From: Gibbula magus
Taxonomy: Eukaryota > Mollusca > Gastropoda > Trochida > Trochidae
DNA length: 64,000 nt
Direction of reading: 5' to 3'
Assembly: GCA_936450465.1 (NCBI GenBank)
Contig: OW388289.1
Location: 79,348,593 to 79,412,592 of the forward strand
Positions within the stretch are counted from its first letter, which is position 1; each line of letters opens with the position of its first letter. The notes beneath the pieces are model-generated. The model was not told where the DNA came from. It did no database searches and saw nothing but the letters and a program-made list of their open reading frames with translations. This document shows, in pieces, positions 37,183-52,100 of the stretch. A program made the translations under genes and the position numbers.

Positions 37183-40100
37183 AGTTATTACACGGTATTA
37201 CATGATGCTGTTGTGATAAGATGTTACTAACTGAAAAGTAAGTTACACTCTTTTATAATATGTTTAATTTCTGGTCTGATTATTAACTTTTCCTCCACAA
37301 ACACATTATAAGTTGATGTGACATACATCATAAAAACCCATGTTTGAAAATTGTGTACATGCAACTGTAGATTATTGTCGATCGTTGATTAGACCTGAGC
37401 CTCGATGTAGAGCTTCGTAACAAGTTACCATACCACTAAAAGGTGGTGAAATGCTTGCTAGATAATGTATATCACAGTACAGCGTGACATGGGAGTTAAA
37501 TCCTAACACAATGGTGTCATGCAAACATTACAGATGACCTTTAACACCCAGGCAATACCGCAGTACTTAAAGGGACCTAGGCAAATATACACCTTTGTAA
37601 ACTTAACTATAAGGCAATCAATACTAGCGTTTCTATGACGGAAACATAAAAGCGTATGGCTAAAAAGGTAGCTCGAATATGTAAATTAGTAATGGGAATA
37701 TGTAATTTTCTAAATCTGATATCAGTGAATCGTTGAGGAAAGAACATAAAGTTAAATGATATTTCAAAGTTTCTTTTCCATGATGAGGTATATACAGCAA
37801 TAAAGGTAAGGTCTCACAAGAGGGGTGATCAAAGGGGAAATGTGCAAACAGTAATAATTTAATTCTTAAATTTAATGAAAGTTCTATTTATCGACAGATA
37901 GTATAAGCTGGACAAGCTGTTCAGAGGTCATAGTTATTGTAAATAGTATTTGATATCATTCGTAAGTTTTCCTACTAATAGCATGAACTATATCAGATGC
38001 TGCTAGCTACTTTGATCGTTTAACGTATTTGTTTGTTGGCTACCGTTCGGTCGTTAGCAATATCGGTCGGTGTATACCAGGCCCATGTATAATGACTTGA
38101 AAAACTCGTGTGTAAATGTGATTATATCCCAAAGTAAATATGAGTTGTGCCGTTTAGAGCCGTCAAGAAAAAATACAAGTGTGTGTTTGTACAACTGCAA
38201 AGCAAGCAAACAATGTCCCGTTTGTGTTTATGTCAGTAAAAGCATGTCCCACGCTTCCAGAAAGAACGATGTTTTGCCTCCATAGTGCTTTGAAGAAAAT
38301 GTCAGCAGTTGCGCTTTCATACTTTAAAATATTGCAAATCTGTCACATTATTGTTGTACATAACAACGATCTTATTCATATTCACTGATGGCCATAGTCC
38401 AACACATAGAATCTTCCCAATTCATAGTTGACATGACCTTGATGTGATATTCGCGGGTCATTGTCAGTATCTTATGGTTATCATTGATCATTGTTTCGTA
38501 TAACAAGTCTTTCGTACAATGAATTGATGAACCGCAGCGTTTGAATGTTTTAGTATACACTGAGTATGCTGTTCAAACAAATGTTATGTAAGAAAACATT
38601 TACTTTGATTGGAGAAACGAACTCATATAGTGACATATGCTGATTTACAAACACTCGAAGAAAATACTTACACCATACCCCATTTTTTAATTATTGAAAT
38701 GATCTGAGCCACCGATACATTTTTGTCCAACACCCATGAAGGTTCCTCTTCCCAGTTAATGAAAGCATCAATTTTAGCAATCTGTTACTTGACATTGGTT
38801 CCATGTGACTTTTCTATTTCTGATGTTATCAATGAGCCGCTGTAAATGAAACTAATCATTGTGTTGCAGGTGTGTTGACTGTGTGTGGTTGCAGCTTCTT
38901 CTTTTAATCCTTCACACTTGTACAGCTATTAGGGTAAGTAAAGATACATATATATTGTTTGCTTTGCTAAAGTTTCTGAATGGTACATTACAATGTTAAC
39001 GATCACGTCGATGTTTCTACATCGATATCATTCGAGTTGGTTTACAACTCCCATATCGTATGGACATAAAAGGATGATACAACATCGAATGGACATGAAA
39101 GGGCACATTCAATGGAAATGAATGAATCGTTTGAACTCAGTTATAACATCAGTCGTTCTCGAAGATCGTCACCATGTCTGCCGGTAGCGCGCTCAATTCC
39201 GAATATTTGTAAGCCGCTTTTTTCGTTTTCCATAAATGACATGCTGATTGTAGACTTTTTTTTATATACGATTCTTACTTTTCGACGCAGGTGGACTCAT
39301 GATGTCACTTGTATTGATTTTTCCCATATTAAATGAAAGGAGAATGCGCATAATTAACAATATATGTGTATATCGCTGACCAATTCGAGAAAAAGAAAAG
39401 TGTTTTAAATGGATTTATTTCGCTGTCACGTAGATTGGCGTATACCATGATAGAATTCTGCGATTACCACCCTCTATATTCGTGTTCTAATGCAAGCAAG
39501 GCATTAAACATACTCGTTACATTTTTCATCAATATTGCTTTATTTGAATGGAAAATCTATAATCTTTTAATATAACTTGTAACAAATATATAGTTTGGTT
39601 CTGATATAGATTGTACTTGTTAACCCCATATGGCTATATTTCCACAAGATGGAAGCTTTTCCATTTTGGACTGAAGTGTCAAGTATCATTGGCTAATGGT
39701 GTTATATTGTGAAGGAAAGGCTCGTTGTAACTAGAGTCCTCAAGAAATATTTTTATAGGTGTAGTATAAACATGATTTTGCAACTTTTGTTGTATTGTTA
39801 TTATTTTTAGATATTTAACTAGTTTAGAAAAGATATAAATTAGGATAAAGGATAATATTAAACTATACTCATAAAAATATCAAGTTTAACTTCTTCATCA
39901 GGGACGGAATCCTTTTTTCATTTTGAGGCTGAAAGATGGAATTAGTTTTCCGCCGAGGTATTCCCTCTACTGATTGATAGTCTCTTTATATCCCCGATGA
40001 ATGTGGATATATTGCTATATTGTTTATATTTCTTAGTGTCAATTTCTTACAATATGAAACAATGGATTGTCCATTGAGATATGAACACATTGCAGTCGGA

Positions 40101-43100
40101 TACAAACTACCAGTTGTAAGTTGTATGCACTGAGAGCACAACATTCAAAAGTAGCTAGACTCTTCATCGAGATGGACGGAACAGATGCAAGCCAAGAACA
40201 GTTATTACAAGAAAAGGTCCGGACACTGTCTACTAGAAGTGGCTATCATGCTTCTGTTAAACTACTACATCTGTTAGAATGTTAGAATGTATGTTAAAGA
40301 CTCCGAGACTGGGTAACAAAGACATTCTTGTTCAAACGGTACAAGTCGTCTCTTGTAGTATTTGAGTGGTAGTATATCGCTGGCTGGAACCTTCTTCAGT
40401 CGTCAAGAGTATAAGTAGTTGATAATATAGTCAATCATAACTCATACTTCAACCTGATTTGCTGTTTCAATATACCACAGTTGTCAGGTACACGTAGACC
40501 AACATATGTGATTGATGATACTCAGTGTAAATGTGACGAAACCCCGGGGTGCCCCATACACCACACCCCTGGATCCGCCAAGAATACTACTACAACTACG
40601 CCCTATAGTATACAACACACAGCACAAGGATTACAAATCAACCTGCCCTTGATAACATTAACAACAACCAACATTTAGATCTAAGTTCCGAAATAAAAAT
40701 AAAATTGAGGTTATCTTAACAAAGAACGTGCATCACCCAAAGCTTTTTTTTTAAACAATTGGATTGAATGTCTCTTGAAGTACCATGTTTTCGTTAAACT
40801 GGAAATTTCCCTCACTAAATAACGTTCAATCCGGGAGGTCAAATCAGTTCACAAAAATCAATATATTGGACGGGTTGTTGCATTCAAAGTGTTCCCTATC
40901 CGTTGAGGCAGTTATCATTATACCAGCTATGCAATCAAGCCGTCAATCGAGGTTGAATTATTGTACTTAGAGAATCCGACTGACTTTCAATCTTACCCAT
41001 ATAATTAACTACACGTTACTGCCATTCTATTTGGAAATGAAGTTTATATTGATTTCTCAGCATGGAGTATAACTTAATCGGCATATAAATCATCAAGTTT
41101 CTTTTGTTCCGATTTACATTTACACATAAATATTTGAATGCAGACATTTTAAAAACAAAATTATACAGCAGTTTGTAAGGAATGCCCACACGCGGTTTTA
41201 TATCAACATACCAGTAATTTTTATGCAACACATTTGGTAACATTTCAACTTGCCTAATTTCCCTGAAAATACCGGTGTAGGTGACTCATACATGTGGCTG
41301 GCTGGTTGCATTTGGTTGCAGCAGCTGTCGTGTCTGTCTTCACGACACGTAGAAGTCCCAACTTCTCAGCCGGCCGTTAAAAAAGTATTTTAAAGTTTTT
41401 CTTGAAGTCTAAACATTTGCACTCACATGACATGTCTTCCATTTCGTCACAGGTCGAGTTTGTTTAACATAATTACCTCTGACAGCCGCCCCATGAGTTT
41501 TGAGTTACGAATATTTCTGAATATGATAAATGTTCTCTTAACTATTTAACTAATACAGTTGCTATGTACATTACAAGGGTGTCAATTCAGAATCAATTCA
41601 GAGTGAACTTTTATATATTTGTACACATTCTCCAAACATATTCACTGGTCTTTTTCATATACATTTTATATTCCTGTGAATCTATTATTTTAAGACATAA
41701 AACATTCCTATGTAAATGAATATTTGACACTGTTAACTTTATTTGAGAACTTGAGGTAGCGAATGTCACCATTTAAATAATCGTTTATGTTCGCTATAAA
41801 TATGTCAATTAGTTTATTCATACGTGTTAAAGTAGTCGTTCATTGAGTTTCTCGAGAAATATAAAGATATTGCAAAATGTTTTAAAAACTCGATAACAAC
41901 GGATAAGTTAGATTAAAGAAATTAAAATCCTTCGTGGATTGTCACCTTTTCATAAATTGTTTCTCATAAAACGATGACATTCGGAATGGTGAGATGCGGA
42001 ATGTTTACGCAGTGTCGCTATTTGAAATTAGTTATCTCTACAGCCAGCTGTAAAACTACGAGGATAAACACTGTAACTGAATTGTTCATTCCAAGAACAG
42101 AAGTTATGAATGAGCCTTTATCAAGCAGAGAGCGTGACCTAACAGTATGGATGGCGTCCATTCATGAGTCCGTAATATTAATGTTTGGCCATAGTCTTGA
42201 AGCATGGCTACAAGAACATTTAGTAGATTATACTGTTCAACACTCATTGGTGGCATTCCATCATACTTGATATTGAAAAGATTAAGGTTATCTATATGAC
42301 CTCTAGTGTTAGATCACATGTCATGTGTGGATGTATATCAGAAAGCTTTATGAACATCACATGCGCAGTTTTACATCCGGGGATTTATTTACATCGTTAG
42401 CGAACTGACAATGCATAATATTATTGTCGTTTTTTTGTGGTGTGACCAGACCAGATTATCATTGTTTATCCATTTGCCTTATATGGTAAAGGTATGGACA
42501 CATAAATCGTATGATATGTTCCGTAAATAGTAAATAGTCCGATGTTTACGAAGATATTTTAAAAATTTCACTGTGTACATTATTGCTGCTGTATTCGTGC
42601 TATGTATATCATATATTGAAATCGTTATTGATATTCCTTCACTCTTTAACACGTAAGCGTATGGTAGAAAACTATGCTTTGACAAACCAGCCTAGTTGCT
42701 TTGAAGTGATTCTGCTCTCTTGTTTTCATATATATGTGACTGTTCTTTCGCATAACGTTTTTGAAGTCAGACCATTTCTTATTCCCCAGTTATGTAATGT
42801 CACTATAGTTAACCCGAACAGAATTGTTTAATGCCATTGAAAAGTCTTCCCTTTACTTGAAGTACATGTAATATGACCTATGGTCACTTAGTTCATTTTG
42901 GACGTAACAGTTGACCTTTCCGTCGAACTATGTTCAGCATGTGTTAAATGAATAGGTCAAAAGTAATGACTTTGTCGTACACCAATTTCACTCTTCGTTA
43001 ACAGCAAATGAACCGTACTTTACATTTCCTTGCCAGAGTTCGCCATGCCCTACATATCAATATGTAGTTTTCTACTATTTCGGAATAAGTTTTCTTGCTC

Positions 43101-46100
43101 CTGGAAACAACTATGATTTAACCTAAAGTAAAGAAATCGAAACCGACATTATGTGGTTATTGTCGTAGGAGTATGACATTGTTATGATCCATGTACTAAT
43201 TCGGCTGTATGTGAACTGAATGATATATCCCGTTTCCAATATAGTCAGCAGGTCAGACTTGAATCAGTTACTTAGTTCAATTAGTTTAGCCAGTTAAATC
43301 AGTCCTTTTTTACTCATTTAGAATCCAGTGTTGCTTAAATTATATTAATTTGCACTATATAAAGAAATAACTATGAAGTTTTAATTTTTTTACAGACACC
43401 GTATTCCGATCGGGAACAAGACTCTAATCGGATCAGTGGAGAGTGGGGAGACTGGGGTCCCTGGTCCACCTGTTCTGTGGAGTGTGGGACCGGCATCTCC
43501 TCCCGCACACGGCGCTGTAAGCACCCCCTAACTCTACCTGGCCATTCACTCAGGTAAGCCTAACTAATGTGACCCTTCGACTGCCCCAATTCGTAATTAC
43601 AGCCGAAGTATGTTTATTATTATATTCAAAATTTTATAAACGTAAGGCAATTCAGAAACAATCAATGTATTCAGTAGATGTAGTATACGATCGAAGTCAC
43701 CAACCAAGTCTCGTGACATATCATAGAAACATGGTTATATTTGGGATAACACTACCTTCAATAGTACAAATTCTTGTACTTTTTCGGGTAAGGCAACGAT
43801 CGCCAGCATTGACTGTACCAACAGCCAACAGCCAATAGCCAACAGCAATTTGTACTATTGAAGGTAGTAATATCCCAAATATAACCATGCTATATGTGTT
43901 CCCTATCTAAATGGCAAGTATTCTAATATCATAGAAAGTTGATGATAGAAAAGATCGAAGATTATCATACAAAAGCGTTCACGAACATAACCAGGACATG
44001 ACACTCGATCAAGGTGGATACATTTGTAAATAAGGTACAGAACAAGATTTTCACCTTTTCCGATTACATGCGGTACGTATCAAAGAGGAAAACATTTGCG
44101 CACCAAACGTCTCCTTCTGTTGTTTTATGATCAACTGACGGTGCTTTATGGGTACATCGCCAACACGTTGGCGGGCACTTTTTGCTCACAGGAAAGAGGA
44201 TAAGAAGATAACACTCTTTAAGCAATTAGTTATTAGGCAAGCTTGATTAGTCACCTGGGATGTATTTCACTCAAGTGGTTAATGAGATGGTTGTTAAATA
44301 GAAAACAGTCTTTAAATTTCTTTATTACCTATGTATCTAAGTTCAAAATCCTTTGAAAAAAATCCCTATTTTCAAAGACTGATGAATGATGTACCGTCTA
44401 TAATCTATTGCAAAAGAAAGTTGACATGTAAACACAATAAGAAGGTTACATAAACACACAATGTATAGTAGGTTAGAACACATTGGTGTGAAAATCAGCT
44501 GTTGTACAATATGTTCATGAAGTGTTAATAAAAGTACCAACGTGGTCAGTATGACCAAACCAGAGAAACAAATAAGTTTTAAGAATTTATAAGTTTCTGA
44601 TTCCTTTTAATGCATTATAGAACAACGTTATGTAATCCTGATGTTACTGATGGAACTTTAAACATAACATTACACTTTTGTAATGCTCCTGTTCACATCA
44701 GTCTCAAATAAAGCAATGCCTCGAAACATACTCAATGAAAGAAACATTTCCTGTTTGTACAAAAAACATAATGATCTAATCTTGTTTTATTAGGAATCCA
44801 TAATTGTGTATCTTATTTGCAGATTAAGCCACAAAATACTTCGGAGAGCACGAAACATGAAACCTTAGCCTCCAAAGAGATATTATCTGAAAGAAGAATT
44901 ATATCATATTCCATCTTGCCTCTGGTATAGCGCCATGTGAACATTTAAAGAGGCGTTGAAACATGAACTCCTTTTACATCTGTATATTTGTGAGTCATCT
45001 TCAAACAACAACTCGTTGATGTTGTTACAGACCGGAGAAGAGTTGTAATGATGGACATACTGTAATTTGGCCCCTTGATTCTAGCATCTTTCAGCTCGAG
45101 TGGCTGTAGCAAAAATTGAAGCAATAAAAGCAGGATGCAACTTTGAGCGCAGCAAGAAAAATACACATTTTCATACGCTGTGCATTAAAGGGAAACATAG
45201 AATTCAAATATCCACAACAAACGCTTATGTTACATGTGGTGCTTATTTATAGCTGAGGTAGTATACACCACCTAACCGATAACATTTGTTATTACCACAT
45301 TCAGTGTATCTATTTATATTTAATCTATATTACTTATAATTCCTTTGTGTTGTAGATACGTTTCCAAATTACGTACGCGTTTTACTGATTGAGACGCGAT
45401 GCATTGTCCTGTTTTCGAAAAAAACCCACTACTTTCATCTTTATATCGTCATTATACTGCATCGACTAGCATTAAAACGGAAATATTCGGCAACCATCAG
45501 TAATTCTCGATAAAATAACTCCATTTACAACGTTTGACATATGTGACTACAACACACTGAATGTCCTTTTGAGAACAAATACATGATGTGGTGTGCGGGT
45601 CAAACTGAAGATTGTCCGCGCATTACCTTAATTACATTACATTAATCCCCAAACATCGTACTCGATCAGATGGTTCGTACTCCGGACAATCAATAAACAT
45701 TAAGGTTACTTTTCGACCAAAACGTAAACTTGTGTCAACTACAATTTTCATAACCTTTACGATATATGTCTCAGGGTATCATTATCATCTCTTTTGCTTC
45801 CTGTATCATAAAAATAATTAGCTTGTATGTACAATGTATTACGTTCATTAAAACAGTCGAGATCATGACAAATATTTCACTTTAATATGTATGAGGCACA
45901 ATAAGTCTCCAAAAGGTTCGTAACATATTTTTAAGCTTGCCATCCGTTTACTGGAACATGGACACATTCGTAATGGCAAAATACTCTGTGGTTAACCTGT
46001 GGTGTCGTTATTCTGGATATTGCTCTTCGTCTGCAGATTACGGTCCGACTACAGCGTAGAGTGTGATGGTGGTGGACGGGAGATTAAAGTCTGCAATAGT

Positions 46101-49100
46101 CATGTGAGTTTATCGTTCTTATAGATAATACATATGTGTATCTCATGTTATGATACATCTACATTATTTTTATATTTATATGTTTCTTTTGTTGGTAAGT
46201 TAAATGAGATGTACTCATATCGTTTATTATGATATATGCATGTTACCTGTTATGTTAAAGTTTCCAATTTGAAGCCACGTGTGACTTTAACGGATAATTT
46301 ACAGTTTTTGTTTTAAAAAATTCAATAGTTTCTGGTAATGCTATTACTTTTTCTTCAAGTTGTATTCGCAATTGAATATTACCATAGTGAAACTGATACA
46401 CATGAAGTAATTCATTGGTTGAAGAAATGCCCACCCAATGTGACGAATGTTCGAGAAAAGCAGTGCCGGAAATTCAACGCAAGGGTTTTTAACGGCAAAA
46501 AATATAACTGGGAACCATATATAAACCGTAAGTAAAATATTAAGTATTATATATTAACGTTCCCTCGTTAACGTGCATGTTAAAGTGAATTAAATTATTT
46601 ATTAAAATACAAAGTGAAATGGATCAAACATTTAACCTACTTTATCGTAGCAAATACCACATGGAAGATTGCGGTTTGTTTAGTGAGACAGGAGACATTC
46701 ATTTGTAAACTTAACTATAATGCTCTTAAAATACCCATTGCTAACTTTTTACAGCTGATTAATGAAATCTCCGCAATATTTTATAGCCACGGCAAAGAGG
46801 TTCATTATAAACAATGCATTATTAATATACTATGCGAGTTATTCGATTGTAATCATTCGTGTCATTCTTATCGATTCAAAAACATTCCAAACTAATCTAA
46901 ACAGAATATTATTTATACATATAGCCACTTTAGTTAATCATGTGTCTTTATCTATATTTCTTCTTATTTTGTTACAGCAAACAACAAATGTGAGCTAACA
47001 TGTAGAGCTAAAGGCCAACATTTCTATGCCCGTCTGGCCAACCGCGTTGGGGACGGAACACCCTGTGGGATAAACGAGTTGGCAGTGTGCATCCATCGAA
47101 AGTGTATTGTAAGTGAAATTATCTTTGTCCAAATTGATTCAAAATGAAGCCTAATTATAGTTCCAGCAAAACTAATCAAAACAGTTTGAATCAATCTGAA
47201 AACTTCGGAATATTCCGGGGTGACGTCATGTTGGTTTATTAGTCTCATAACTGGTTGGCGTATTTTCATTACAAACAAACATCATAATTCAGTATTCAGT
47301 ATAACCAACTGTTGTCAAGTAAATTTGTTTATGACGATTTATTAGGTGTGTTCGTTTTACCATAAATCATTGCAGTTAACATGTCTACCTGTATTGATAC
47401 TTTCAGGAAGTCGGTTGTGATGGTTTGGTCGGATCTGATGCAAAACTGGACAAGTGTGGTGTTTGTAAGGGAGACAACTCTTCATGCAGAACAATTTCCG
47501 GTGTATTTACACGCCCTAACTTACCCCATGGATATTCCAAAATCATCACCATACCATCTGGCAGCACCAACATCAACATTACGGAACTAAGGCCGAGTAC
47601 AAACTATCTGTGTAAGAATCACTTTTATCGGAGCTTTTTTAAGTTTGTAATGAGGATAAAATGTGTTTTGTATTGACATTTGGCATTGGTATTTGTCATT
47701 TCAAATGTAAATCCATAATATACTTTATGTAAGTTCATGTCATTATCTGTTGTTAAATGTTCAGTTCACTTTAAAACAACATTAATTATGATAATCATAA
47801 TGTTCATTCCAGCGTTGAATAGCAGCTCCGAGTCTATACTGAACGGAAACTGGGCTATATCATCTTCTGGGAACTATGAGGCTGTGGGTACTTCTTTCAC
47901 CTACAAGAAGGATGGCCTGGAATGCCCTGGAGAATGTATATTTTCTAAAGGTCCTACAAATGAAAACGTTGACTTAATGGTAAGAATACAGAGGGCAGCA
48001 GTCTTCATAAATATGTAAATATTAAATACTTTCTTTTCATGCACATATACTGTGAATGTAGGTTTTCGTCTCGAACATGTTTATACAAGTGTGGATATAA
48101 TTTACCATATTGGTAAGTTCCTTGATACAATCATATTGTTGTTTTCAGATGTTAGTTTATCACAAGAATCCTGGAATAATGTACAGTTTCAACGTTCCGA
48201 TGGATGTGACGGAGGGCTACTACAGAGAACTGATATCACATAGTGAAGAGAAACACGCAGAACAAGTACAAGCCACAACGCACCGAACAACAACGACGAC
48301 AGAGACTATTTCAAATCAACCTGAACTGGCTAACTTAGAGATGCCAACATCAACAGTAAAAGCTGAGTTTTCTGAAGTCGAGGATGTGACTGAGGCCTTC
48401 AGGGAGGAACTGTCTCCAGGAATACAAGGGCGTACCGAAATAGAAGAAGGTCTTGAAGAGGAGCTTAAGACTCCAGTGTCAAAGGATAACGGACAGGAGT
48501 CGTATGGGGACCGAGGATACGAATTCCATGAAGGGAATGGTCAGACTGTTGTTCTGAAGGCCAACGCGGGAGGCTTTTTTGGTCAGTCAAATGAGTCTGA
48601 ATCACAATCACAGGCCGGTCCAAGTTTTGTGCTCTCCGAGTTTGGTTCTAAAGAGGAAAAGGAACAGACGGATGACATGAGTTTGGAAGTTGTTGAAGGG
48701 GAATCTGTTTTGAAACAGGGCGAGAGTCTGACTATAAACACTGAAACACAGACGCAAAGTTATTCAAAATCTAGCGAAGAAGAAGAAGAGGAGGAGGAAT
48801 TTGACAGCGACGAAGAAGAATCTGAAGAATTAGACAAATCTCTATCACATAAAGAGGAGAACAGTGACGAAGATTCGCTCGAAGAAGTGTCTAAAGAAGA
48901 AAGTATGGAACAGGAGCCCGTGAGATCTAAACTACAATTTCAAGGTGAAGTGGACGATTATTCAAGAAATCCTAGGACAAATGAAAATGGGGATACTGAA
49001 GAAAGTCAGGAAGAGGAAGGCGAAATCGAAGAAGTAGAAGAAGCAGAAGAAGAAGAAGAAGAAGAAGAAGAAGAAGAAGAAGAAGAAGAGAAGGAGGTGG

Positions 49101-52100
49101 AGGAAGAGGAAGAACCGTATGACAATAGCAGGGGTGATGAAACCCTTGGACTTGGCGACGGTTATAGGGAGCCAGAAAGAACACCTATGCCAACCCGTGC
49201 CGGATATAGACTGTCAACTCGAGCACATACTGTATCAAAGGATAGGTATGGTAATAACATGAAATCTCAGGAATACACTCTTAACAAACCATCATCTACA
49301 AAGGTTGCGCCAACATCCACTCAACAATACACGCAGCCGTCATCAACTGTACCTCAACGAGACAGTAGGTTCAAAACATATAGTAGAACGCTTGGCCAAT
49401 CGAATGTTAGGCCAGCTATCAAACGAACTGGGAGACCGATATTCAGAAGAATTCCAAAATATTCGCAGAGTTTCACATTCCGTGATAGATACAAGGCTCT
49501 CATCAATGCTCAGAGGAAACGATTGTCTAGACAGAGACAACAGCTCATTGGTGGTGGATCGCCCACTCCTCGCACCCCTGTAGATAGACGTATTGGCGGC
49601 AGTACAAATGTAAGGCAAGGTCTGCATCAAAGAAGGGGTCACCAGCGAACACATGCTGATAGAACTCACTTCCATCGAAACAGACATAGGCATCATCATC
49701 AAGCTACCCACAGACCTGCTGTGACTACTGACCCATCCCCAGTTCACGTTGATAGTACAAATACAGGTGAATCACAAGGTCTTCGTCTTGGACAAACATC
49801 TGAAAGCAGGTTTGCATCAAGCAGGACCAGAAGTGAGTCTAGTTCAGGACTGGGGTCAAGTGTAACACTTCAAGCTAACATAGATCAGAATAAAGCTCAG
49901 CAACGAAGCAGAGACCATAGACTTTCAGCTGGATATAGGACACAGTCAAGGTCAAATACACGTCAAAGCTCAGGGTCACATAGGAGCAGTACTGGCCATC
50001 AGCCTTCTGTTAACTCTCGAGTTCACCCCAAACCTTTTGACAGAGCCATTGATGCTCGACAGAAGGTATCTGTAACAGATTCTCGCCAGAAAGTTGATAG
50101 CCGTACCATCGTAGATGAAACCCTTGCCTTGGGACAGTTTAACCGTCCTAAGGATAAACGCATCGTTATTCCACCAGAGCCAACAGTTGTCAATCAAAAG
50201 CCTGTAATCAACTCTCGACCTGTCTATGAAAATTTCGGTACGAGTAAAACAAATGGGGAACCTCTTACAAAATATACCAACGGTGTAGATCCTATCTCTG
50301 GATTACCGTCCTTGGTTACGCCAAACAGACAACCTTTAAGACAGAGAAACACGTATGTACAAAACTCAATTCCAACGAACAATAGGCAGACGAGTCAAAT
50401 CTCCAACGGTGGCGTGTCAAACGAGATCCTGGGGTCCAACTATGTGTGGCGAGTTTCCGGCTTCTCCGACTGTACACAGACGTGTGGTGGGGGTGAGTAA
50501 CTGTTTCCCTTCTTAGGGAAGACACTGTTTACATATGGAGAAAACAACATCGGTTGTTTAGTTTCGATTATTGTAAATTGTGGGTAATAGGAAGCAACAT
50601 ATGTTATTTACGTAGACTAGTATTTACGATGCATAACTGGTAGGAAAGCCTGCTTGTATGTTGCCAAAACAGATGTCCTGTACCACTGGTAAACTTTGTA
50701 CATAACTTTGATTGTAAATTAACTTCATTTTGAAAACGTTTTGCATATTTGATTGTGTAATTGGCTATTCTTTGTTATAGAATTTTAGAGGCATCAACGT
50801 TTTACATAGTAAGATGTCAAAGATAGATTTTAATTCAGAAATTAGAAAAGTGTTAGTATGTAAGAATGCCTCGTCGAAAGATCGTCAAAGAAACTGAAGT
50901 TTAATAACTATACGACAATATTAAACGATTGAAATACCGTTGAGAGTATGACGTCGCAATAGTGTACATTTTTGATGTCACAATGGTCGAAGCGGAAATC
51001 TTAGTTTCAGTACAATTTCGCCTGATTAATTTGGGCAGGTAATACACAAACTATTAATCTCCCTTCCATGTAATAACATTTTTCATGAATGATTTACCAA
51101 AACATTTACTCGTTTAATAAGAATGGTAGGTCGTTTAGTATCCTTTATTTATTAAACCACACCGTACAGAAAAACTACTACCACATATGTTCCTTCTGAA
51201 ATGAAGAAGTGAATAATCTCTATCCAGGAGTCCAACAGACTGTGGTTGTGTGTGTGGATACCAGAACACAGGCAGTGGTGACAGACGAGAACTGTGGGGG
51301 GTTGCAGAAACCTGCAGTGAAGGCTGTAACCTGCAACACAAGACCCTGTCCTGCAAGGTGAAGCTATATCCCTTTTATTTGTGTTATTTCTATCGGTTAC
51401 TTGAATACTGGGGAAAACAGACTTTTTCTTTGAGTGTTGAACATGAATGCTTCACATTGTCTTGGCACAGACGTGATGAATGGTTTTCGTAAACTATTTG
51501 TATTTAATCTAATATGTAATGGTAACATGTAAAGTGAATAATAAGTATGCGATATGAGTATGTAAACTAAAGAAGAAGTATGTTAGTTTTTAAGGAAGTT
51601 TACATTTATATACTATACCATTGTAATTCTGTAGAACTTAAAGTTCGATAACGTGCAGTAGATCCTCTCGAGGGTAGGAATCATAGTTTAATAATCTATG
51701 TAACTGGCCTGAATATACAAATTTGTCATAAACATGTGGTGCATAAATCAGTTTTTCCATCCGATTGTGCCATTTCAAATCACCTTGAAACTTAAATGAC
51801 AACTTCTAATATCCCGTTGTCACCACGACACATGCTCATCAACATGCAGCTAACATGTAACGCTTGTAGCTGGGAGACAACACCATGGAGTAGCTGCAGC
51901 GTGTCGTGTGGTCCCGGGGCCCAGAGTCGAACAGTGACCTGTAGATCCAGGGTGTCAGCAACTCTCAACCTAACCATGCCGGACACGTCCTGTACCACAG
52001 AGAAACCTTCCTCACGTCAGGCGTGTCAACTCACTCCCTGCTATAAGTGGCTGCCAGGAAACTGGACCAAGGTCAGCTTCCTCTTAAATGGAATTATTAC

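Noticed and set aside
40084..40273. Coding exon reading [20 protein letters not shown] on the plus strand
   Set aside because: The frame is open for about 60 codons to a TAG, but it lacks a clear acceptor or a phase-compatible partner. The nearby sequence resembles dispersed-repeat words, so it was not called.
48972..49184. Minus-strand Leu-rich open frame
   Set aside because: Antisense shadow of the GAA/Glu repeat of ADAMTSL exon 9; poly-Leu is the complement of the Glu codons.
49343..49747. 134-codon minus-strand frame inside ADAMTSL exon 9
   Set aside because: Lies entirely antisense to a strongly supported coding exon and has no recognisable content.
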